Shown: positions 27,181 through 36,197 of the stretch, piece after piece
Position numbering within the stretch: position 1 is the stretch's first letter
Layout: each line of letters opens with the position of its first letter
Notes under the pieces: model-generated
Databases searched by the model: none
Seen by the model: only the letters and a program-made list of their open reading frames with translations
Told to the model about the DNA's origin: nothing
Translations under genes and position numbers: made by a program
Assembly: GCA_022640915.1 (NCBI GenBank)
Contig: JALCCT010000004.1
Location: forward strand, 1 to 64,000
Direction: 5' to 3'
DNA length: 64,000 nt
From: Bifidobacterium sp.
GTDB lineage: Bacteria > Actinomycetota > Actinomycetes > Actinomycetales > Bifidobacteriaceae

Positions 27181-28722
27181 TCACACGATCTTGGGCATGG
27201 GCGTGGTCAGCGAAGTGGTCAGATTGACCTGGACGAGGCCAGCACCGGCATGGACTTCTACTTTCTTCAACGTCACAGTGCGCTCGGATTCTGGTGCGGA
27301 ATCGTTGTCGGTCATGACGGCCGGCGACTTGACGGCGACGAATGACAGGTCGTCGATATTCAGTCCTGCGTCAGCGCACATCTGCTGGGCCTGGGCCAGC
27401 GATGCGCTAAACCCGTCCTTGAGCAGCACGCGTTCGGGCGGCACGCCGTAGGCATGTTCAGCGACCCACTTGGCGTTCTCAATCACTGGCATGCCGCGGT
27501 GACTATGCGGCTGAGCCGGAGCTGGACTGTCATTTAGCGCAGCGATGAAACCGTTGAGCTGATCGCTCAGTGCATTGCCTCCGTCGCGGAACAAATTGCC
27601 GATCAGCGGATCACGGAACTCCAAGTCCTTGGCCGTTTCGCGCAACGACGCGATCTCATCGTCCTCGCCCTCCCACAGGTTGATAAGTGGGAAAGTGGGG
27701 ATATCAAGGCCTTCGAGGCGCTGGACATGGAAGGGATAACGCCACGAAAGCGCTGGATCGTCACGCCACGTAGTTGCACGCGTCACGATCACAGCAGCCG
27801 AAGGCCATTGCGCGCCATAGTCTCGGCACGCGATGTCAAGCCACTTCTGCGCGCCAGCGTCCGCACCGTATCCAGCCTCGACCACTACCACCTCATGCAG
27901 TGCGCACGCCATTTCGACCGACACTAGCGAAGGAATGCCGATAGACACGTTCGCGAAAGGCCCACAATGCACGTAGACGGGCGAGCCGGCCTGCGTCTGT
28001 GTGAGCGCCGGCTTGATCGCGTCAAGCAGAATGTTGGTGATGCGCCACAGGTTGATAAATGAGCCGTATTTCACCGGCTTGCCATCCTTGGTTCCAGCAA
28101 TCATCGCGGCGACCCGCTCACCAAGCTCCTCTATCGAGCGCGAGAGCACCACGATCTGCATCAGTTCGCTGGTCGGTGTCAGCACGACGCGCTCCGGCAA
28201 ATTGCTTTTGCCGTAATCGACGGCAATCTGACGCAGCGAGCGCGAAGGAACCTCGCTCACCCGAGGAGTCGCAATTGTGTCGAGCAGGCCCTCGTCCACG
28301 GCCTTTTCGGCGAAGGAGACCAGCAGATTCTGCGCAGCTGCGATTGCCGTCATCTCGCCGCACAGGCCCCAATCCACAAGTTCGGGATGGGTGAGGGAAG
28401 CCTTACCGCCGCCCGACGCACCGCCTTTAGAACCGGCTGCGGTGATGCCCATGCTGGGCTGACGCAGCACCGCGGCCGCATCAATGCCCCTGGCACGCAA
28501 CGCATCGATCAAGGCGATGGTTGTAGTGGTCTTGCCTTCGCCACGCGAAGCCTTCAACGGAGTGTCAGCCGTGACCAGCACGACCTTGCCATGCTTGCGT
28601 TCGAGGCTGTCATCGGCTTTGAGTCGCGCAAGATAACCGAAGGCATCGATTTTGCGCACAAGCCCATATTGAGTGGTGAACTGATCGATCAGTGAAGTAG
28701 TCGATGGCACAGTCTGCGGCAT
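27181..28722 (-). CDS. fhs: Formate-tetrahydrofolate ligase
   Basis: Makes 10-formyl-THF from formate, ATP and THF, supplying one-carbon units for purines. In bifidobacteria it can use formate made by pyruvate formate-lyase. The ATP-binding loop SRGEGKTTTTIAL is at about residues 60-72, followed by RQPSMGITAAGSKGGASGGG. The end has FVAVKSPAVMTDND, then a short tail. The 513 residues are about 40 shorter than the clostridial enzyme, with the loss spread over internal loops. A frame start at 28722 (MPQTVPSTTSLID) is accepted. Confidence 0.94.
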   Translation of the reverse strand: MPQTVPSTTSLIDQFTTQYGLVRKIDAFGYLARLKADDSLERKHGKVVLVTADTPLKASRGEGKTTTTIALIDALRARGIDAAAVLRQPSMGITAAGSKGGASGGGKASLTHPELVDWGLCGEMTAIAAAQNLLVSFAEKAVDEGLLDTIATPRVSEVPSRSLRQIAVDYGKSNLPERVVLTPTSELMQIVVLSRSIEELGERVAAMIAGTKDGKPVKYGSFINLWRITNILLDAIKPALTQTQAGSPVYVHCGPFANVSIGIPSLVSVEMACALHEVVVVEAGYGADAGAQKWLDIACRDYGAQWPSAAVIVTRATTWRDDPALSWRYPFHVQRLEGLDIPTFPLINLWEGEDDEIASLRETAKDLEFRDPLIGNLFRDGGNALSDQLNGFIAALNDSPAPAQPHSHRGMPVIENAKWVAEHAYGVPPERVLLKDGFSASLAQAQQMCADAGLNIDDLSFVAVKSPAVMTDNDSAPESERTVTLKKVEVHAGAGLVQVNLTTSLTTPMPKIV

Positions 28723-28759
28723 AGTTCCTTGTCTTTCATATCATGGATAGCACATATCG

Positions 28760-28800
28760 CGTTGTGTTCTTCGCCGACATCAGCGGCGAAGAACACAACG
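28760..28800. terminator. 17-bp hairpin between fhs and a membrane protein gene
   Basis: A perfect 17-bp stem (28760-28776 with 28784-28800) with a 7-nt loop directly follows the stop of the minus-strand gene at 28804. No T tract follows. A likely end of that transcript, separating it from fhs. Confidence 0.6.
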
Positions 28801-28803
28801 TCA

Positions 28804-29355
28804 TCAGAACCAAAGGCCTGATGAGAGATTCGGGTTGAAAAGACCGACCAACAGCGTAATAACGATGGTGATCAGCGAAAGCACGCCGCCAACAATCGCG
28901 AAGATACGAGCCGTGCGAGAACGGCCTTCGCCCTCATCATCCATGTTGACCATATAACCGAGAATGGAGAGGATCAGGCCGACCACGCCGAAGGGGCTGA
29001 CATACTGGCTGAATCTCTCAAGCACAACAAAGATCGCGATCAGCGAGACTACTAGCCCAGCGATAGCGAAGCCGTTCGGTCCCTTCTTCGCCGGCCTCGG
29101 CATGTAAGGCGCCTGAGGCATCACTGGTGCGGGTGCGTATGGCATCGGGGTTCCCGAACCCATCGGACCGGCTGAACCCATTGCCCCCATCGGATTTGCC
29201 GGTTGCGGCCCTCCTGGGAAGGGTGCCGCATTGGGTTGCGCACCGGTTTGCGGTCTATTGCCGGTTGGATAGCCCGGCTGCGGCCGGTTGCCAGCGGGGT
29301 AATTGGGCTGTGCAGCGGGAGGATTCGGCCGCTGCGATGGCGAAAAGTCGTTCAT
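28804..29355 (-). CDS. Small DUF4190-like membrane protein
   Basis: 183 residues. The first 95 are low complexity (Pro, Gly, Gln, Asn, Met), with the repeat GNRPQxGYPTGNRPQ. Two to three membrane segments follow (GFAIAGLVVSLIAIFVVLE, VSPFGVVGLILSILGYMV, ARIFAIVGGVLSLITIVITLLV). This layout is common in Gram-positive DUF4190 proteins of unknown function. The start has GAGGGAG upstream. Confidence 0.78.
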   Translation of the reverse strand: MNDFSPSQRPNPPAAQPNYPAGNRPQPGYPTGNRPQTGAQPNAAPFPGGPQPANPMGAMGSAGPMGSGTPMPYAPAPVMPQAPYMPRPAKKGPNGFAIAGLVVSLIAIFVVLERFSQYVSPFGVVGLILSILGYMVNMDDEGEGRSRTARIFAIVGGVLSLITIVITLLVGLFNPNLSSGLWF

Positions 29356-29489
29356 GGTTATCTCCCTCAGGTTTGTGTTGTCGAGATTGGCGCTGGTATC
29401 TCTCACTATAAGGCGAAGGCCCCAGCACGGCCACGTAACTCCTCGAACAATATTCTCCGGGAACCGCTTGTTGCAAATGGACCCGGATA

Positions 29490-31067
29490 TTAGTTGTCGG
29501 ATCGGTTGTAGGCGTTGCTCATCTTCATGCTGGCAGCATACAGCACAGAATCAAGCAACATGTCTGTTCGCTCCTTAAGCTGGTCTGCTATCGTCTGGTT
29601 GGCAGCTGACAAGATCTCGCGCACCTCGCCATTGCGTGTGGCGACGGGGATATCGGTAGGATCCATGGGCTCGATGTCATCGGCCTTTGCAGCATCATCC
29701 GCATCACCCAACCGCGCCACCTGCTCGTCGGCGGCGATCACCATGCGATGGCCTATTGCTCCGATTTCCTCCTGATACCGCTCAATCGCGTTCGAAGTCT
29801 CGGCGAAGGCCGAGTTGCACAGCGCCGCGATGATGCGGTTCTCCCAGTAGAAGTTCTCTGAGGTCACGCGTGTGGTGGTGTCCGCCAGGTAATCCGGCGT
29901 CGTGTCGACATTCGGATAGAACGGTGTCAGCGCATTGAATGGGTTCGAGCCGTAGGCCATCCACTGAATCGCCCGATTGGCCTGCGGTTGGTAGGGCCGG
30001 ATCTGGATGACTGCGAGTTGGCTTTGCCGGTTGATGCCAATCGTGCGATACATATGCCGCGTATGCTCGTCGCCGAGTTTGCCATACGGATCATATGGTG
30101 TGCCCTGATAGTGCGAGCTGAGCACGTATTTGACGTCTTCGATAGTGATTTTACGATCAGGTTGGCGTGCCCACGGAATGTCGTCACTCTCCGGGTTGTG
30201 GTCGGCATCCGGTCCATCCCAGACTTCGTCGTAGGGATTCAGGAAGCGCTGCATGAACCACGCGCGCGGGGTGTTGTACACATGATCGGAGTCCGAATGC
30301 GAGCCGAAGGCGTCGCGTGGGTTGAACGGCGTAGTCGATTCGACGGAGAGATCCAGGTGGTTCGCCTTGATGAACTCGGCCAGATCCTCGGAACACATGT
30401 GGTCTTCCTGATCGCCAAGGGCATCAACAAGATCGAATTCATCAATGCCGAGCTGATTCGGCATAGTGACGTAGGCCTCGTCCGGCACGCGCTTGGCGAT
30501 CCAATGATGGCCGCCGACTGTTTCCAGCCACCAGATTTCGCTGGCATCGCTGAATGCGACCCCGTTCATCTCATAAGTGCCGTACTGCTCAAGCAACGCG
30601 CCCAAGCGGGCTACTCCTTCGCGCGCGGTGGTGACATAGGGCAGCACGATGGTGAGGAAATCCTCCTCGCCGATGCCGCCGGGCACTTCCGGCTCATAGC
30701 CAGGCTCATCTGCATCGCCTTTAGCTGGCGTCAGCTCGACCATCGGGTCGGCGCCAAGCACACGCTCGTTGGTGGTCAGCGTCTCGGTGGCACTCATGGC
30801 GACATTCGCCTCATTGACCCCAGCTTCGCCCCAAACGCCTTCTTTCGTATCGGCATTCGGCACTGCGCTATATTGCAGCGGGTCATCGGGCAGCTCAACC
30901 TCCACGTGGCTGATGACGCTGCGATAATGCCGAGGCTGCTCGCCCGGCTTCACGACGATGAAACGCTTGGGATTGAACTCGCCATTCGCCGAATCCTCGT
31001 TGCGGGCGATGATGGTCGAGCCGTCATAGCTCACGTCTTTGCCGACCAGAATCGTGGTGCAGGCCAT
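29490..31067 (-). CDS. pepD: C69-family dipeptidase
   Basis: An N-terminal nucleophile hydrolase of the PepD family that cleaves dipeptides. The nucleophile Cys is near the start (MACTTILVGKD), followed by the family block DGSTIIARNEDSANGE. Further conserved positions include GVWGEAGVNEANVAMSATETL and EIWWLETVGGHHW. The start at 31067 has AAGGAG; the upstream 17-residue extension is unsupported and would bury the Cys. The 525 residues exceed the Lactobacillus enzyme by about 50. No signal peptide is seen. Confidence 0.9.
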   Translation of the reverse strand: MACTTILVGKDVSYDGSTIIARNEDSANGEFNPKRFIVVKPGEQPRHYRSVISHVEVELPDDPLQYSAVPNADTKEGVWGEAGVNEANVAMSATETLTTNERVLGADPMVELTPAKGDADEPGYEPEVPGGIGEEDFLTIVLPYVTTAREGVARLGALLEQYGTYEMNGVAFSDASEIWWLETVGGHHWIAKRVPDEAYVTMPNQLGIDEFDLVDALGDQEDHMCSEDLAEFIKANHLDLSVESTTPFNPRDAFGSHSDSDHVYNTPRAWFMQRFLNPYDEVWDGPDADHNPESDDIPWARQPDRKITIEDVKYVLSSHYQGTPYDPYGKLGDEHTRHMYRTIGINRQSQLAVIQIRPYQPQANRAIQWMAYGSNPFNALTPFYPNVDTTPDYLADTTTRVTSENFYWENRIIAALCNSAFAETSNAIERYQEEIGAIGHRMVIAADEQVARLGDADDAAKADDIEPMDPTDIPVATRNGEVREILSAANQTIADQLKERTDMLLDSVLYAASMKMSNAYNRSDN

Positions 31068-31195
31068 ATATTTTCTCCTTTTGCTGCTGCGCACATATCG
31101 CATGCATGCGCTAATCACATAGTATCGTGTATCGGATATTGCATTGCCCTGGCGCGTGCGCTGCTAGCGTTCGGGCGTATGCCGGCTGTTCGCGT

Positions 31196-31756
31196 TCAGT
31201 TATCTTTCGGGCCGTACGATACGACGATGCCAGCGTGATCGAGTGCGCCCTCGTAATCATGCAGGGCGTGCAGCAACTCGTTGAGCCAAAATCCCTGGTG
31301 CAGGCCCGGTAGTGGCGAGGCCGTTGCCCAGACCTGAAGTTGATAGCCGTGAGGCTTGTCCGGCGGAGTCGGGCCGTTGTAGCGCATGGTGACTGCCGGG
31401 TCGGTGTCGCCGACGAATCTGCCTGCCGCCGATGTACGGCCCTGCACAGCCTCAGGGATCATCGAAGGCAAGGTGCGCGAGAAGTCCGGCGGGATTTGCA
31501 AGGCACGCGAATCGTTGAAATCGAACATGAGCGCATCAATGGGCACATTCGCTGCCACCCAATGGATCCACTCGAATCCGCACACCGGAATCGAATCAGG
31601 GTCGGTGAGCTGCCAGTGCAGATACTGCGCAGACGGATCGAGGCCGTCGACGTAGAACGGGAAAGAGACGACCGGCGTGCCGTCGATGAGGTTCTCCGGC
31701 GGTGCGGCGGCGGCGAACTCATCAGGAACGGTGGTGAAATCAGCTGATACTCTCAT
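31196..31756 (-). CDS. PEBP family protein (YbhB/YbcL type)
   Basis: A phosphatidylethanolamine-binding-protein fold, about 186 residues. Visible motifs: the ligand-pocket Asp/His region LTDPDSIPVCGFEWIHWVAANVP, then YNGPTPPDKPHGYQLQVWA, the family PP...PHRY-like block with Gly-Tyr in place of Arg-Tyr. Members bind small phosphorylated ligands or inhibit kinases; the bacterial role is unclear. The start is uncertain: ATG at 31774 would add six residues. It reads in the same direction as pepD and lies 128 bp upstream of it. Confidence 0.82.
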   Translation of the reverse strand: MRVSADFTTVPDEFAAAAPPENLIDGTPVVSFPFYVDGLDPSAQYLHWQLTDPDSIPVCGFEWIHWVAANVPIDALMFDFNDSRALQIPPDFSRTLPSMIPEAVQGRTSAAGRFVGDTDPAVTMRYNGPTPPDKPHGYQLQVWATASPLPGLHQGFWLNELLHALHDYEGALDHAGIVVSYGPKDN

Positions 31757-32111
31757 GAATCCAGTATCCCCCATCGCGCTGACTTGCTCCAAGAGAGTAA
31801 CGGGTTGCATTGCAGCGTGGACGTTACATGGTATGCTAACTTGACCCTGGCGTAACGTGCAAAGCCGTGAGGTCTGATTTCCTCGCTTTCGCATATCAGG
31901 CTCGTTATCGCAAGAAACGAAGCGTTTCGATACAAAAGACCATAATCGCGTACTCAAGCGTGCGCATTGACCGCACACAAAAATGGCCGTGTGCAGATTC
32001 ACGGATTCGTGAATCTGCACACGGCCAGCCCTATGGGCAATATACCTTAAGCCCGCCGAACGTGAGCCCGTCAACCGGCACAGCGAGCAGCTCAGCGGCC
32101 TTGGCGGCTAC
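31757..32111. other. Gene-free region between ptsI and the PEBP gene
   Basis: 355 bp containing the ptsI terminator and, on the minus strand, the PEBP promoter region. No credible gene was seen. Confidence 0.6.
31976..32026 (-). terminator. Terminator of ptsI
   Basis: A perfect 19-bp stem (31985-32003 with 32008-32026) with a 4-nt loop is followed on the minus strand by ATTTTTGTG. It lies 86 bp after the ptsI stop. Confidence 0.85.
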
Positions 32112-33767
32112 TTAAGCGAGCATGGCACAGTGATAGAACTCGCCAGCAAGGGCCCGACGAGCTTTCTCCTGCGCCTCTTGCAACGTGTACTTCGCCAGTT
32201 CGGCACGCACATCGTCGAGCGCCACAGGCGTCATCGACAACGAGGTGACACCAATGCCCGCGAGCACGACAGCCAGCTCCGGGTCGGCAGCAGCCTCGCC
32301 GCATACGCCTACCGGCATGTTATGCGCCTTGCCCGCGTCGGCGATCAGCTTGATGTTGCGCAGTACCGCAGGATGCCAAGCGGTCTGGTAGTTGGAGACC
32401 GAGCCAAGCGTGCGGTCGGCAGCAAGCGTGTATTGGGTCAGATCGTTCGTGCCGATCGAGACGAAGTCAGCCACCTCAGCGACTTCGTTCGCCATCAAAG
32501 CGATCGAGGGAACCTCAGCCATTGTGCCGACGAACTTCAGGCCCTTGGATTTGCCGAGCTTGACAAAGTATTCGCTTTCGTACTGATCCGCGATCATCGG
32601 AGCCATGACCCACAGGTGGGCGTTGGTGACGCGATCGGCCTCAACGAGCGCTTCCAACTGATCTTCGAGCACCTGCTTGTGTGCCTTGAGTGTACGCAAA
32701 CCGCGCAAGCCCAGCGCCGGGTTTGGCTCGTTTTCAGGAGTTAGGAAGGGCAGCGGCTTGTCGGCGCCGGCATCGAGCATGCGGATGACGACCTTCTTGC
32801 CCGGGAAGCGGCTAAGCAGGGCGGCATATGCCTTGGCCTGCTCTTCGACAGTCGGGGGCTCGGCGTTGCCGATGAACAGGAATTCAGAACGGAACAGACC
32901 CACACCTTCAGCGCCATATTCGAGCGCAGGATCGGCGTCTTCCGGCTTGCCAACATTGGCCAGCAGCGGGATCGCGGTACCGTCCTTAAGTGCGCCAGGC
33001 TTGCCGCGTAGATCTTTGGCGTGTGCGGCTGAAGCCTGGGCCGCCCTGGCCTCTTGGATTTCCTCGTCGCTCGGATTGGCGATAATCAGGCTTTTTGCAG
33101 CGCTCACGATCACGGTCATGCCGTCGCTCAGCTCGTCTGCCTTGGCAGCAGAAACCACGGCAACAATGCCGCGGGCACGTGCCAGGATCGCAGTGTGGCT
33201 GGTCGGCCCCCCCTGCGTGGTGACAATGGCCAGCGTATTGCTCAAATCCAGCGCGGCAGTGTCAGCAGGAGACAGATCCTCGGCCACCAATACAAAAGGA
33301 TGGTCGCTCTGCGGCAAGCCCGGAGCGGAAACGCCGAGCAGATCGGCGATGACGCGCTGACCGACATCGTGCAGATCGCCCGCACGCTCAGCCATATAGC
33401 CACCAAGCGCGGTCAACGTCTGTTCGAAGCCCGCAAAACCTTCGAATACCGCACGATCCGCAGTCTTGCCCTGCTTGATGAGGTCGCTGATGGAATCCAG
33501 CAGCGTTGGATCGCCCGCCATCTGCCCAAGCGCCTCAAGGATCGGAGCAGCCTGCTGAGCACCCTTGTCCCCTTGCGCGGCCGCCTTCGCCCGCGCGCTC
33601 AAATCAGATTTGACCGCGTCGAGCGAGCTCTTGACGCGTTCGATCTCCGCCTGCGCATCGAGTTTCCCGTCACGCTCCACATCTGCCGGCTCCTGCAGCG
33701 CGGAAGCCATCCGGACAACCGGCCCTATTGCCGTTCCGCGGCCTATGCCAACACCTGTAATGTCCAT
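32112..33767 (-). CDS. ptsI: PTS enzyme I
   Basis: Transfers phosphate from PEP to HPr, the first step for all PTS sugars. The 551-residue enzyme has the N-terminal HPr-binding/phosphohistidine half with active His191 (GGPTSHTAILARARG), a linker, and the C-terminal PEP-binding half with NPALGLRGLR, the block FVGTMAEVP and active Cys in MPVGVCGEAAAD. It is about 20 residues shorter than E. coli EI. It ends in the same direction as a seven-gene PTS operon upstream (33845-39263), only 77 bp from it; a separate promoter in that gap is possible. Confidence 0.96.
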   Translation of the reverse strand: MDITGVGIGRGTAIGPVVRMASALQEPADVERDGKLDAQAEIERVKSSLDAVKSDLSARAKAAAQGDKGAQQAAPILEALGQMAGDPTLLDSISDLIKQGKTADRAVFEGFAGFEQTLTALGGYMAERAGDLHDVGQRVIADLLGVSAPGLPQSDHPFVLVAEDLSPADTAALDLSNTLAIVTTQGGPTSHTAILARARGIVAVVSAAKADELSDGMTVIVSAAKSLIIANPSDEEIQEARAAQASAAHAKDLRGKPGALKDGTAIPLLANVGKPEDADPALEYGAEGVGLFRSEFLFIGNAEPPTVEEQAKAYAALLSRFPGKKVVIRMLDAGADKPLPFLTPENEPNPALGLRGLRTLKAHKQVLEDQLEALVEADRVTNAHLWVMAPMIADQYESEYFVKLGKSKGLKFVGTMAEVPSIALMANEVAEVADFVSIGTNDLTQYTLAADRTLGSVSNYQTAWHPAVLRNIKLIADAGKAHNMPVGVCGEAAADPELAVVLAGIGVTSLSMTPVALDDVRAELAKYTLQEAQEKARRALAGEFYHCAMLA

Positions 33768-33844
33768 GAGAATCCTTTCTCCAAAACTATGTCAGTATAT
33801 ATGCACCCTAGGTACATATACGCTTGAAACAGCACGTAGTGGAG

Positions 33845-34660
33845 CTATAGCGCATTGATCCATCTGCATGCCATTGCAGGCCAATTGTCGGCGTCATGCA
33901 CGAAATTTTCTTTCCGATCGCTTCGCATGGCTTCGGCGTTGGCTATGCCCAAACCATGCCGGCCGCGCTGGTACATATGGAACTCGCAGGGAACCCCTTT
34001 GCTGACGAGCTCGCCTACCAGCAACAGGCTGTTGCGCACGTCAACCAACTGATCCTGCTGGGTGTGCCATATGAACGCCGGCGGAAACAGTTCGGTGACG
34101 TTGTGTTCCAAGCTCAGTAAGGTTTCGTATTGACGTGCGGCACCAAGTGCGGAGAAACTGTCACGATGGCCGTACTGCCCCGTAGTGATAACGGGGTAAC
34201 ACAGCACAACGGAATAGGGCTTGCATCGGGCCAGGCGGATATCTTCGCCGCTGACGAAGTCCGGATTGTTCCAGTTCTCCGCGAGGCATCCGCACAGGTG
34301 GCCGCCCGCCGAAAAACCGAGCACGCTGATCCTTTTCGGGTCGACGCTGGTCCCCGGACCCAACGCTGCGAGATAATCCATCGCGGCCATCAGCTGCAGC
34401 AGGGCGACCGGGAACTTCGCCGGGAACACGCTGTACTTCAGTATAGCCACGTTGAATCCCAGATCCAAAAACCGTATCGCGGTTGGATCGCTTTCCCGGG
34501 CGGATATGTCCCGGTACCCTCCACCCGGGCAGATGACGATTGTATGGCGCGACTGGCTCACTTCGACAAGCGGCACAATATCGCGCATGTACAAAGTCAG
34601 CTCAGCATCATAACGCGCTGAATCGCAGGTGACGCTGATGATATGTCGAATGCGCTCCAT
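33845..34660 (-). CDS. Alpha/beta hydrolase, acetyl-esterase-like
   Basis: An esterase/lipase of the BD-FAE or acetyl-xylan-esterase-like group, 271 residues, no signal peptide, so cytoplasmic. The oxyanion-hole block is IVICPGGGYRDIS, the nucleophile Ser is in ISVLGFSAGGHL, and the His is in GRHGLGIA. Last gene of the PTS operon, 67 bp after the SIS gene. Its place suggests removal of an ester group, such as O-acetyl, from the imported, phosphorylated substrate. That is inference from context. Confidence 0.82.
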   Translation of the reverse strand: MERIRHIISVTCDSARYDAELTLYMRDIVPLVEVSQSRHTIVICPGGGYRDISARESDPTAIRFLDLGFNVAILKYSVFPAKFPVALLQLMAAMDYLAALGPGTSVDPKRISVLGFSAGGHLCGCLAENWNNPDFVSGEDIRLARCKPYSVVLCYPVITTGQYGHRDSFSALGAARQYETLLSLEHNVTELFPPAFIWHTQQDQLVDVRNSLLLVGELVSKGVPCEFHMYQRGRHGLGIANAEAMRSDRKENFVHDADNWPAMACRWINAL

Positions 34661-34727
34661 AAAATCCTCGATGATTCAATATCACACTGCCATCTCCCGT
34701 GCAGCAGCCAACGGCTTGAACGCGTGA

Positions 34728-35336
34728 CTACAGTACCCCCTCGCGCAGCAGCTTCTGCCCCAACGCCCCGCCCGGATGGAAGCCCGCAAAGTCTGTCTTG
34801 GTGAATTGCTCTTCATGCGAGACCGTGCAGGCAATCGCATCGCCCACCATGAGGGCCGCTGTGGAGCTGCTGGTCGGTGCGAGCCCGAGGTCATCGGCTT
34901 CGCACTGAACGGGAATGAGCAGCAGTTTGTCGCACTGCTTGGCAAGACTGGAATCGGCCCTGCCAGTAAACGCCACAGTCTGTGCTCCGATGCGTTTGAT
35001 GGCGTTAATCGGCGCCAGGGTCTCCTTCGTCTCGCCCGAATTGGAAATCAGTATGACCAAATCGTCTTTGGTGACCATTCCCAGATCCCCATGCATGGCC
35101 TCGGTGGCGTGTACGAAGAACGAAGGCGTGCCCAAACTTGCAAAAGTAGCGGCCAGTTTCTCGCCGATATGGCCGGTCTTTCCTACTCCCATGAATATGA
35201 GCCTGCCATTCAGGCCACGAATGGCTTCGACGAGCTCGTCGTATTGCCCAGCATCGAGCTGGTCCGCAATGGATTGCATCGCATCGATTTCCCGCTGCAT
35301 GTATCCTCGAACGATATCAACAACCGTTTTCCCCAT
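34728..35336 (-). CDS. SIS-domain sugar-phosphate isomerase, arabinose-5-phosphate-isomerase type without CBS domains
   Basis: A 202-residue SIS protein. The sugar-phosphate-binding blocks are RLIFMGVGKTGHIGEKL, VILISNSGETKETL and the KdsD/GutQ signature LAPTSSSTAALMVGDAIA followed by FHPGGALGQKLL. KdsD and GutQ carry two C-terminal CBS domains, which are missing here, as in the short isomerases of Bacteroides and some catabolic operons. The known reaction of the family is arabinose-5-phosphate to ribulose-5-phosphate. 6-Phospho-3-hexuloisomerase is an alternative. No KDO or LPS synthesis is expected in a Gram-positive, so a catabolic role is likely. Confidence 0.87.
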   Translation of the reverse strand: MGKTVVDIVRGYMQREIDAMQSIADQLDAGQYDELVEAIRGLNGRLIFMGVGKTGHIGEKLAATFASLGTPSFFVHATEAMHGDLGMVTKDDLVILISNSGETKETLAPINAIKRIGAQTVAFTGRADSSLAKQCDKLLLIPVQCEADDLGLAPTSSSTAALMVGDAIACTVSHEEQFTKTDFAGFHPGGALGQKLLREGVL

Positions 35337-35476
35337 TTGTTTACCCTTTCATTTGATGCTGCACAGTGCATAGCCTCGCCAGCACTTGTCATAACGAAAT
35401 CTCCCGCCGCTACGCGCCACAATAGTATTAGTTTGTATACTGTCTTTGCGGCTGACGGTCTAGGTGTTCGTTTTGA

Positions 35477-36112
35477 CTACTTGTTTTTACTACGGAACAC
35501 ATCGATTTTCTGTCGGATTATACGTGCCTGCCCTGCGATATCATCGCTGCTGCCATGCGACAGGGCGCCGCCGATGCCAACGACTTCGACGCCTGCCTCA
35601 AGCCACTCCTCAATATTGTCCGTGGTCACGGCTCCAGACTCAAGCAGCGGTATATCAGGAATCGGCGTCTTTATCACGCTGATCACTTTCGGCCCCAAAA
35701 TCGCGCCATACGGGAAATACTTAATGAAGGTCGCCCCGGCGCGCATGGCCTGCACGATCTCCGTGACCGTAGAACAACCGGGAGCGTAGGGAACCTGGTA
35801 TTCGTTGGCGATATTCATCACATCCTGGTCGAATATCGGCGAATACAAGAAACCCGCGTCATGCGCGATGGCATCTTTGGCGCTGGGACCGTTATTAACG
35901 GTCCCAGCGCCGACGAGCACCGCATCGCCGAGTTTGTCATGGACGAGATCAATGGCTCGGGCCGCGCTGGCATTGGTATAGCTCACTTCCATAACGGGAA
36001 TCCCGCCCTGAAGTATGCCTCGCGCGATTTCCAACACCCGTTCGGGCTCTGCGCGAACGACCGCAAGTGCACCGCTGTCCAAAATCCGCCTTGTATTGTC
36101 AAATTTCTTCAT
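35477..36112 (-). CDS. KDPG/KHG aldolase-family protein
   Basis: A class I pyruvate aldolase with the Eda fold, 211 residues. The Schiff-base Lys is Lys131 (GATFIKYFPY) and the catalytic Glu is Glu42 (PVMEVSYTN), matching Lys133 and Glu45 of E. coli Eda. The position of Eda Arg49, which contacts the substrate, is Thr here, so the substrate may differ from KDPG. PYAPGCSTVTEI is also family-typical. It lies between a DHDPS-family aldolase and the SIS isomerase in the operon. Two pyruvate aldolases of different folds in one operon point to two substrates or two steps. Confidence 0.87.
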   Translation of the reverse strand: MKKFDNTRRILDSGALAVVRAEPERVLEIARGILQGGIPVMEVSYTNASAARAIDLVHDKLGDAVLVGAGTVNNGPSAKDAIAHDAGFLYSPIFDQDVMNIANEYQVPYAPGCSTVTEIVQAMRAGATFIKYFPYGAILGPKVISVIKTPIPDIPLLESGAVTTDNIEEWLEAGVEVVGIGGALSHGSSDDIAGQARIIRQKIDVFRSKNK

Positions 36113-36146
36113 TGCACCACTCCTCTTGACTCAAGGATAACGTCAA

Positions 36147-36194
36147 CAGCGATGGCGCCAGCGGCAGCGGATGCCGTCGCTGGCGCCATCGCTG
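36147..36194 (-). promoter_or_regulatory. Intercistronic 17-bp hairpin in the PTS operon
   Basis: A perfect 17-bp GC-rich stem (36147-36163 with 36178-36194) starts four bases after the stop of the DHDPS-family gene and ends 35 bases before the eda-like start. It has no T tract. It could lower expression of the downstream genes or protect the upstream mRNA. Confidence 0.7.
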
Positions 36195-36197
36195 TCA

